Shown here: in pieces, positions 1 through 4,173 of the stretch | How the letters are laid out: every line of letters begins with the position of its first letter | Numbering within the stretch: the first letter of the stretch is position 1 | Assembly (NCBI GenBank): GCA_009698295.1 | Contig: WLQO01000051.1 | Location: 1 to 7,873, forward strand | From: Actinomycetota bacterium | Lineage (GTDB): Bacteria > Actinomycetota > Actinomycetes > Nanopelagicales > Nanopelagicaceae | Direction of reading: 5' to 3' | DNA: 7,873 nt | Position numbers and translations under genes: made by a program | Notes under the pieces: generated by a model | What the model saw: the letters and a program-made list of their open reading frames with translations, nothing else | Told to the model about the DNA's origin: nothing | Databases searched by the model: none

Positions 1-1155
1 ATGGAAAGTTCCAGCTTGCAACCCTTCGCCAAACTTGCCGGCAGGTGTAATTCGAAGGGAACTCTCTTCCTCAACAACGCTTCCACCAAGTGAGTTAATT
101 TCGCGGGTTAAAGCTGCTAAACGATCGGTTTCATGTAAACGAAGATGCCCAATTCCGCGCAAATATGATGGTGAATCAGCAAGTACAGCAAGGGCAGCGA
201 TAGCCGGAGTTAACTCACCAACATCGTGCAGATCGATATCAATTCCGTGGATGGAGCCAGTTCCAGTAATTGTTAAACCATCTGCAGTTAGCGAAACCTG
301 CGCGCCCATTTGCGTCAAGATTTCACGGAGCTGATCTCCTGGTTGCGTGGTTTCTTTCGGCCAATCTGCAATCGTGATTGAACCACCGCAGACCATAGCG
401 ATTGATAAGAAAGGCGCAGCGTTGGAAAGATCTGGCTCAATTACCAAATCAACACCGTTTAATTTACCTGCAGCAACGCTCCAACTTTGTGCGGACTTAT
501 CAACTGTTACTTGTGCACCAAAGTCACGGAGCATTTGAACTGTCATATCTATATGTGGCATCGATGGAAGTGAGCCACCTTTGTGTGTTGCAGTGATTCC
601 ATTTTTCGTACTTGTTCCAATTAAAAGAAGGGCTGATAAGAACTGACTAGATGCACTGGCATCAATCGTTAATGCGCCACCTGGAATCGCTCCCTTACCT
701 TTAACCACCATCGGTAATGAGTAACGTCCGCCATGTTCAATTTCGATCCCGAGTTCTTCTAACGCGGCGATAACTGGTGCAAGGGGACGCTCATATGACC
801 GCGGATCTCCATCGAATGCGATATCGCCATCTGCCAGCGCTGAAAGCGGCGGCAAGAAGCGCATCACCGTTCCGGCGTTGCCTACATCTACCTTTGCGGG
901 GCCGCGTAATTTGGCAGGAGTTACTTGCCAAGCAAAATCGCCATCAATTTCTGTATCTGATATTCCAACGCCCATCGCCTTTAGTCCGGCAACCATCAGT
1001 TCGCTATCGCGTGAGATTAAGGGGCGTTTCAAAATCGAAGGTGCTTGCGCTTGAGCAGCGAGAATTAGCGCGCGGTTGGTTACCGATTTTGAACCGGGAA
1101 TTATTACTCGCGCGCTGACTGAGTTGCGTCCACGAAATGGAGCGGGCCAGAGCAT
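1..1155 (-). CDS. aroA: 3-phosphoshikimate 1-carboxyvinyltransferase (EPSP synthase), C-terminus cut off by window edge
   Basis: Sixth step of the shikimate pathway: transfers enolpyruvate from PEP to shikimate-3-phosphate in the cytoplasm. I translated the minus strand from the ATG at 1155; it stays open for 385 codons to the window edge. Family EPSP synthases are about 420-440 residues, so roughly 35-55 C-terminal residues lie outside. Visible motifs: PGSKSVTNR at residues 20-28 (substrate-binding Lys23, Ser24, Arg28), GNAGTVMR at 92-99, the Arg123 region, SSQ at 169-171, DVGELTP beginning at Asp311 (probable catalytic Asp), and HETDR at 341-345. FLPPL after GNAGTVMR, in place of a proline, resembles actinobacterial enzymes. 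The start is supported by the conserved N-terminus and by a TAGACT -10-like hexamer ending 7 nt upstream; there is no Shine-Dalgarno, so a leaderless mRNA is inferred. It is divergent from the SRAP gene with 23 nt between start codons. Confidence 0.95.
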   Translation of the reverse strand, partial: MLWPAPFRGRNSVSARVIIPGSKSVTNRALILAAQAQAPSILKRPLISRDSELMVAGLKAMGVGISDTEIDGDFAWQVTPAKLRGPAKVDVGNAGTVMRFLPPLSALADGDIAFDGDPRSYERPLAPVIAALEELGIEIEHGGRYSLPMVVKGKGAIPGGALTIDASASSQFLSALLLIGTSTKNGITATHKGGSLPSMPHIDMTVQMLRDFGAQVTVDKSAQSWSVAAGKLNGVDLVIEPDLSNAAPFLSIAMVCGGSITIADWPKETTQPGDQLREILTQMGAQVSLTADGLTITGTGSIHGIDIDLHDVGELTPAIAALAVLADSPSYLRGIGHLRLHETDRLAALTREINSLGGSVVEEESSLRITPAGKFGEGLQAGTFH

Positions 1156-1162
1156 AAGCGGC

Positions 1163-1168
1163 AGTCTA
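1163..1168 (-). promoter_or_regulatory. Candidate -10 hexamer of aroA (leaderless promoter)
   Basis: On the minus strand the hexamer reads TAGACT, matching the TAnnnT -10 pattern, and its last base lies 7 nt from the aroA ATG. That is the usual -10 to +1 distance, so transcription would begin at or next to the start codon. No Shine-Dalgarno precedes aroA. No good TTGACA-like -35 is visible 17 nt upstream. The hexamer shares its TA (1167-1168) with the plus-strand candidate -10. Confidence 0.5.
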
Positions 1169-1172
1169 CTCT
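1167..1172 (+). promoter_or_regulatory. Candidate -10 hexamer of the SRAP gene (leaderless promoter)
   Basis: TACTCT fits TAnnnT and ends 6 nt before the ATG at 1179, so the transcript would start at or near the A of the start codon. No Shine-Dalgarno lies upstream and only 23 nt separate the gene from aroA. No convincing -35 is visible. It overlaps the minus-strand -10 candidate by two bases. Confidence 0.5.
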
Positions 1173-1178
1173 CTACCT

Positions 1179-1904
1179 ATGTGCGGTCGTTATGCCCAAG
1201 CCCAAGGGATGGACGAGATCATCGAAAGGTTTGATCTCGATGGATCACTCGTAGATAAATCGCTTCCGCTTAATTGGAATATTGCACCTACAAACGAGAT
1301 CTACATTATTCGCGATAATCAAAGTGGCCGAATTTTAGATTCTGCATCATGGGGTTTGATCGCGCCTTGGCAGAAGAACTTTGTTGAGGCTCGTAATTCG
1401 CAATCACATGCGATAAATGCGCGAAGTGAATCGATCCATGAGAAGCCAACTTTCCGCCAAGCTTTTCGAACAACGCGTTGCTTGATACCTGCGACTGGAT
1501 ATTACGAGTGGGCGACATCTTTAGGGAAGTATCCACCGAAACAACCTTTCTATATTTATCCGCAAGAAGAGAATGAATCTTTATCAATCGCTGGAATTTG
1601 GAGTACATGGAAGAGTGATACCGGTGCCGAAATTCAGAGCGCTGCAATTATTACCCGTGAAGCAGTTGGTGAGTTAGCAACTATTCACAGCCGTATGCCA
1701 GTATTTATGCCGAAGGATCGTTGGGATATTTGGCTTGATCCGAAGAATCGTGAAATCGATACTTTAATTTCACTTATGGATATTCCAGATCCTGCTTCCG
1801 GGCTTGCCACCAGACCGGTTGCGCCACGGGTAAACCTGGTCGCAAATAACGGGCCAGAGTTGATCGCACCTTTCGAACTCGGTGATGCGCAGACGCTCTT
1901 TTAA
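1179..1904 (+). CDS. SOS response-associated peptidase (SRAP) family protein, HMCES/YedK type
   Basis: SRAP proteins form a stable thiazolidine DNA-protein crosslink with abasic sites in single-stranded DNA, shielding them during replication. The 241-residue length is normal. The N-terminus MCGRY places the essential Cys at position 2, exposed after removal of Met1, which fixes the start codon firmly. Other active-site residues are visible: Asn80 and Arg82 in INARSES, Glu110 in GYYEW, and His170 in IHSRMPVF. The NWNIAPT segment (32-38) and SWGLIAPW (57-64) are also typical. The gene is divergent from aroA and followed after 48 nt by the sigma factor gene. There is no Shine-Dalgarno; initiation is probably leaderless. 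The role is well supported by family motifs; the link to the SOS response is a family name and is not shown here. Confidence 0.93.
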   Translation: MCGRYAQAQGMDEIIERFDLDGSLVDKSLPLNWNIAPTNEIYIIRDNQSGRILDSASWGLIAPWQKNFVEARNSQSHAINARSESIHEKPTFRQAFRTTRCLIPATGYYEWATSLGKYPPKQPFYIYPQEENESLSIAGIWSTWKSDTGAEIQSAAIITREAVGELATIHSRMPVFMPKDRWDIWLDPKNREIDTLISLMDIPDPASGLATRPVAPRVNLVANNGPELIAPFELGDAQTLF

Positions 1905-1924
1905 GATCGCTTAAGTGGGCGTTT
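1893..1924 (+). terminator. Possible weak terminator hairpin at the 3' end of the SRAP gene
   Basis: TTAAG (1901-1905) and CTTAA (1910-1914) pair around an ATCG loop. The stem extends outward with 1893-1900 against 1915-1922, including ACGC/GCGT, two G-T wobbles and one T-T mismatch. The structure straddles the SRAP stop codon. Only a short T run follows (TTT at 1922-1924), so termination may be weak. It lies just upstream of the sigma-gene promoter candidate and may instead be incidental. Confidence 0.3.
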
Positions 1925-1939
1925 CCAACCTCTTTGGGA

Positions 1940-1945
1940 TAGTGT
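1940..1945 (+). promoter_or_regulatory. Candidate -10 hexamer of the sigma factor operon (leaderless promoter)
   Basis: TAGTGT fits TAnnnT and ends 7 nt before the ATG at 1953, again consistent with leaderless transcription. The AAGAG abutting the ATG is too close to act as a Shine-Dalgarno. No TTGACA-like -35 and no SigR-type GGAAT element is seen at the right spacing, so this would be a housekeeping-type promoter with a weak -35. Confidence 0.45.
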
Positions 1946-1952
1946 TTAAGAG

Positions 1953-2567
1953 ATGGCATCGAAAGATTTGGTCCTAGAAAGCGCTACTGATCGCAACGAT
2001 CGGTTCGAGCGCGATGCTCTTGTGTTTATGGACCAGTTATATGCGGCCGCGCTGCGATATACAAAGAATCCTGAAGATGCGCGCGATTTAGTTCAAGATA
2101 CTTATCTGAAAGCATTTAACTCTTTTCATCAATTTGAAGAAGGCACAAATTTACGTGCATGGCTATATCGCGTGCTCACAACTACTTTTATTAATACCTA
2201 CCGCAAAGATCAACGTCGCCCACAATTAGCATCTGGCGAACTTGAAGATTGGCAGCTAGCAGAAGCGCAATCTCATACCAGCGATTTAGGTAAATCTGCC
2301 GAAGCCGAAGCGCTTGAAAATCTTCCCGACAGCGATATTAAACGTGCGCTGCAAGAGATCCCTGAAGAATTTCGAATCGCAGTTTATTTAGCAGATGTAG
2401 AAGGATTCTCGTATAAAGAGATCGCAGGCATTGTTGATGTTCCCGCAGGAACGGTTATGTCACGCTTGCACCGCGGGCGAAAGTTATTGCGCGAGAAGCT
2501 CGCTGATTATGCAAAAGAACTTGGTTACTCAACCGATCCCAAGCCAGGAAAGGGGGAGAAGCCATGA
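1953..2567 (+). CDS. sigR: ECF RNA polymerase sigma factor, SigR/SigH type
   Basis: A 204-residue extracytoplasmic-function sigma factor, which directs RNA polymerase to stress promoters. Region 2 spans about residues 21-90, with DARDLVQDTYLKAF at 42-55 and a conserved NLRAWLYRVL segment at 66-75 followed by TFINTYRK. Region 4 spans about 125-183, with a helix-turn-helix in GFSYKEIAGIVDVPAGTVM and SRLHRGRKLL after it. The sequence and the RsrA-type partner point to the SigR/SigH group, whose known members control the thiol-oxidative (disulfide) stress response. It overlaps the next gene by ATGA, so the two are translationally coupled. In this family the sigma factor is held inactive by the anti-sigma factor until oxidation. 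Autoregulation is common in the group, but I saw no SigR-type promoter upstream. Confidence 0.92.
   Translation: MASKDLVLESATDRNDRFERDALVFMDQLYAAALRYTKNPEDARDLVQDTYLKAFNSFHQFEEGTNLRAWLYRVLTTTFINTYRKDQRRPQLASGELEDWQLAEAQSHTSDLGKSAEAEALENLPDSDIKRALQEIPEEFRIAVYLADVEGFSYKEIAGIVDVPAGTVMSRLHRGRKLLREKLADYAKELGYSTDPKPGKGEKP
2552..2558 (+). promoter_or_regulatory. Shine-Dalgarno of the anti-sigma factor gene
   Basis: GGGGGAG lies inside the end of the sigma gene, 5 nt before the ATG at 2564. It supports the 4-nt ATGA overlap start and translational coupling of anti-sigma to sigma. It is one of three clear Shine-Dalgarno sites in the window. Confidence 0.75.
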
Positions 2568-2962
2568 GCCACATCGAAGAGATTCCTTGTATTGAAGTTC
2601 TCTCCTCCGTCGTCTTTATCGTTGAAGGCGCAATAGAAGAAGCACATAACCCACAAGCGATTTCATCTCACCTAGATACTTGTATGGCTTGCCGCGCAGA
2701 AGTTGCGCATGAGCAAGCGATGCATTCTTTGCTGCAAGATGTCTTGCGTCGCACCTGTGATGAGAAGGCACCAGAAGATCTGCATCGCAGTATCCATGAA
2801 GAGTTATTGCGCCAAGCAAGCGGAGCTGGTGTGACTGAAGTAGTAACTCAGTTCAGCATGACGGAAATTTCTATTGAAATTGATGAGTTTGGAAATGTGG
2901 AGCACCGCGAAGTCCAGATTGAGCAAACGCATGTTCAGCACTTTATTGACGAAGAAGAATAA
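2564..2962 (+). CDS. rsrA: Zinc-binding redox anti-sigma factor, RsrA type, with C-terminal extension
   Basis: A 132-residue anti-sigma factor of the ZAS family that binds its cognate sigma factor in reducing conditions and releases it when its cysteines form disulfides. The signature HxxxCxxC is His36, Cys40, Cys43, and the N-terminal ligand/redox Cys is Cys9 in IPCIEVL, aligning with the known RsrA set (Cys11, His37, Cys41, Cys44). A further Cys65 sits near the RsrA Cys61/62 pair, but only one is present. Residues from about 91 on are an acidic tail not expected in a minimal ZAS domain, containing alternating residues (SIEIDEFGNVEHREVQIEQ) and three histidines (114, 123, 126); its role is unknown. 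It overlaps the sigma gene by 4 nt and lies 10 nt before the hotdog gene, so the three genes are likely one operon. Confidence 0.88.
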   Translation: MSHIEEIPCIEVLSSVVFIVEGAIEEAHNPQAISSHLDTCMACRAEVAHEQAMHSLLQDVLRRTCDEKAPEDLHRSIHEELLRQASGAGVTEVVTQFSMTEISIEIDEFGNVEHREVQIEQTHVQHFIDEEE

Positions 2963-2972
2963 GCCCTAAATT

Positions 2973-3389
2973 ATGAGGCCCGAAGAAGAAATTATTGGCG
3001 CAGTTGGTTTTTCTGTAATGACCGCTCGTCCCGGTGACACATGTTTAGCAATGGGCATTTCCGACCTTCCAATTCTTGCACCAGGCCATTTGATGAGCGT
3101 CATGGAGAGCGCATGCGTTGCAGCGCTTGTGGAGTTACTTGAAAATGGAGAGACGACGATAGTAGATAAATTCGATATTTCACTTATAGATTCAGTCGGC
3201 ATCGGTACTGAAGTTCGCGCAACTGCGCGTTGCATCGAAGTCTTTGATCGCACCATGATCTTTGAATGCGATGTTTACGACGGTGAGCGCCATATTGCTT
3301 ATGCCAGAATAGAAAGAACGGCGGTCGAGCGAGTAACTTTCCTCGCGCGAACCGCCGCTCAATCTTTAATCAGTACTTCAGATAATTAG
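2973..3389 (+). CDS. Hotdog-fold thioesterase-like protein (fluoroacetyl-CoA thioesterase FlK-like family)
   Basis: A 138-residue single-domain protein resembling small hotdog-fold acyl-CoA thioesterases. The central helix PGHLMSVMESACVAALVELL (37-56) matches the FlK segment around its catalytic Glu, here Glu45. A strand-turn region VGIGTEVRATARC (75-87) is typical of the fold. Compared with FlK from memory, the catalytic Thr position appears to be Pro37 or a neighbour, and no His is found in the segment (65-76) where FlK has its catalytic His, so the chemistry may differ or be lost. The substrate is unknown. It lies 10 nt after the anti-sigma gene with no Shine-Dalgarno, suggesting translation coupled to the upstream gene. 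Its stop TAG overlaps the convergent sodN stop. The last 25 codons contain a strong inverted repeat, described as a sodN terminator. Confidence 0.75.
   Translation: MRPEEEIIGAVGFSVMTARPGDTCLAMGISDLPILAPGHLMSVMESACVAALVELLENGETTIVDKFDISLIDSVGIGTEVRATARCIEVFDRTMIFECDVYDGERHIAYARIERTAVERVTFLARTAAQSLISTSDN
3308..3357 (-). terminator. Probable intrinsic terminator of sodN, embedded in the opposing hotdog gene
   Basis: Arms 3319-3333 and 3342-3357 pair as CGGCGGT with ACCGCCG (7 bp), then CG/CG, one A-G mismatch and GCGAG/CTCGC (5 bp) around an 8-nt loop, with A3350 bulged. This gives 14 base pairs, mostly G-C. Reading the minus strand, the stem is followed directly by TTCTTTCTATT, a U-rich tract. 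The plus strand has no comparable T run at the stem foot, so the polarity fits sodN. The hairpin begins 29 nt past the sodN stop codon. Confidence 0.6.
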
Positions 3390-3784
3390 GCTTTTTTGGT
3401 GGCCCAGAAGATTTCTGCAATCTCATCGATCTTAGCGATCAACTTATCTGCAACTGCTACATCTTGAGTTCCCTTAGTACCTGCGGCTCCCGCCAACTTT
3501 GTTGCATCGTTAAAGAGTGAGTGAAGTTGTGGATATGCCTCAAAGTGTGGTGCCTTGAAATAATCTGTCCAGAGAACCCATAGGTGCTCTTTAACTTGGT
3601 GTGAACGCTCTTCTTTAATTGCGACAGAGCGTGAACGGAAATCTGCATCTGGATTAGCTGCATACTTTTCCATGCAAGCCTTAACAGATAGAGCTTCAAT
3701 CTTTGCTTGTGCTGGATCGTAGACGCCACATGGCAGATCGCAGTGTGCGTGAACAGTTACCTTTGGTGTAAATAGGTTCTTCAT
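3386..3784 (-). CDS. sodN: Nickel superoxide dismutase precursor
   Basis: Disproportionates superoxide to oxygen and hydrogen peroxide using nickel. The 132-residue product begins with a short 13-residue propeptide ending PKVTVHA, followed by the nickel hook HCDLPCG (His14, Cys15, Cys19; His1, Cys2, Cys6 of the mature enzyme). Mature Tyr9 is Tyr22. The rest matches Streptomyces SodN closely, including YDPAQAKIEA (22-31) and LWTDYFKAPHFEAYP, ending in FWATKKA. Mature length would be 119, close to the known ~117. The start is fixed by a GAGGAG Shine-Dalgarno 5 nt upstream. The maturation protease gene sodX is divergent across 41 nt. An extra Cys37 is not a known ligand. The 3' end overlaps the hotdog gene by 4 nt. 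Identity is essentially certain; regulation by nickel or by SigR is not visible. Confidence 0.97.
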   Translation of the reverse strand: MKNLFTPKVTVHAHCDLPCGVYDPAQAKIEALSVKACMEKYAANPDADFRSRSVAIKEERSHQVKEHLWVLWTDYFKAPHFEAYPQLHSLFNDATKLAGAAGTKGTQDVAVADKLIAKIDEIAEIFWATKKA

Positions 3785-3825
3785 TTTCTCTCCTCTATAT
3801 TTTCTTTATTTCAAATCCTGTATGT
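3785..3825. promoter_or_regulatory. Divergent sodN/sodX promoter region
   Basis: This 41-nt AT-rich gap separates the two start codons and must hold, or overlap, both promoters. The minus-strand GAGGAG at 3790-3795 is the sodN Shine-Dalgarno. Several TAnnnT hexamers exist (plus strand TATATT at 3796 and TATTTT at 3798; minus strand TAGTCT over 3829-3834 inside the start of sodX), but none has a convincing -35, so no single promoter is called. No clear palindromic operator for a Nur/Fur-type regulator was found. Confidence 0.5.
3790..3795 (-). promoter_or_regulatory. Shine-Dalgarno of sodN
   Basis: On the minus strand the site reads GAGGAG, separated by 5 nt (AGAAA) from the ATG at 3784. It is a strong ribosome binding site, in contrast to several neighbours that have none, and suits a highly expressed enzyme. 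Confidence 0.85.
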
Positions 3826-4173
3826 GTGAGACTACCGTCCATGAGCATCTTTGGCATCTTCGGGCGAGTTATCGTCGAAGGCAGATCCATGGAGCCGACC
3901 TATAACCCGCGGGATTGGCTCCTTGTTTACTACGGTTTCTTCGGCAAGAAGAACCTATCTCTACGTACAGGTGGCGCTGTCGTTATCGAACGCGAGCAGC
4001 AACCAGGGATCTTTTACATAAAACGCATAACTGAAATTCAATCAGATAGCGCCGGCCGCAAAAGTTATTACGTGAGCAGCGATAACAGTGCTGGCACTGA
4101 TTCGCGGAACTGGGGTTACTTAAGGAGAGACGAAATAGTTGGACGTGTGGTTACACGAATTAAAAAAAGTTAG
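3826..4173 (+). CDS. sodX: Nickel-type superoxide dismutase maturation protease (S26 signal peptidase family)
   Basis: A small S26-family serine protease of the group found beside sodN and thought to remove the SodN propeptide, freeing the His that ligates nickel. The Ser/Lys dyad is visible: Ser21 in VEGRSMEPTYNPRD and Lys66 in FYIKRIT. The SSDNSAGTDSRNWG box (84-97) is the usual C-terminal S26 motif. At 115 residues it is a minimal domain. There is no transmembrane anchor, consistent with a cytoplasmic role, unlike true signal peptidases. The start is uncertain: GTG at 3826 gives 115 residues and ATG at 3841 gives 110, and neither has a Shine-Dalgarno or a well-placed -10. The stop TAG overlaps the kgd stop by shared bases. 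Function is inferred from family and from the adjacent sodN. Confidence 0.9.
   Translation: MRLPSMSIFGIFGRVIVEGRSMEPTYNPRDWLLVYYGFFGKKNLSLRTGGAVVIEREQQPGIFYIKRITEIQSDSAGRKSYYVSSDNSAGTDSRNWGYLRRDEIVGRVVTRIKKS

Noticed and set aside
777..1118. Plus-strand 113-codon open frame, and others at 35-596
   Set aside because: They lie wholly antisense to aroA, whose motifs are unambiguous, and have no recognisable protein features.
1306..1647. Minus-strand 113-codon open frame inside the SRAP gene
   Set aside because: Shadow of a well-supported gene; its composition is not protein-like and no ribosome binding site was noted.
1905..1952. SigR-type autoregulatory promoter (GGAAT-N18-GTT) upstream of the sigma gene
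   Set aside because: No GGAA(T/C) with a GTT at the right spacing was found on the plus strand here or just inside the SRAP 3' end.
2966..3256. Minus-strand 96-codon open frame opposite the hotdog gene
   Set aside because: The plus-strand product has a coherent hotdog-fold sequence; the minus-strand product is Ser/Thr-rich with no domain.
3392..3397. T6 run after the hotdog stop codon, as a plus-strand terminator
   Set aside because: The nearest strong hairpin ends 34 nt upstream, too far for an intrinsic terminator; the run encodes Lys codons of sodN on the other strand.
3822..3905. Short upstream ORF from ATG 3822 overlapping the sodX start
   Set aside because: It has about 27 codons, no ribosome binding site and is out of frame with sodX; nothing beyond an ATG supports it.
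4144..4157. Perfect 5-bp hairpin CGTGT-GGTT-ACACG near the sodX 3' end, as a terminator
   Set aside because: The plus strand has an A run after it rather than T, and on the minus strand the T run precedes rather than follows the stem.
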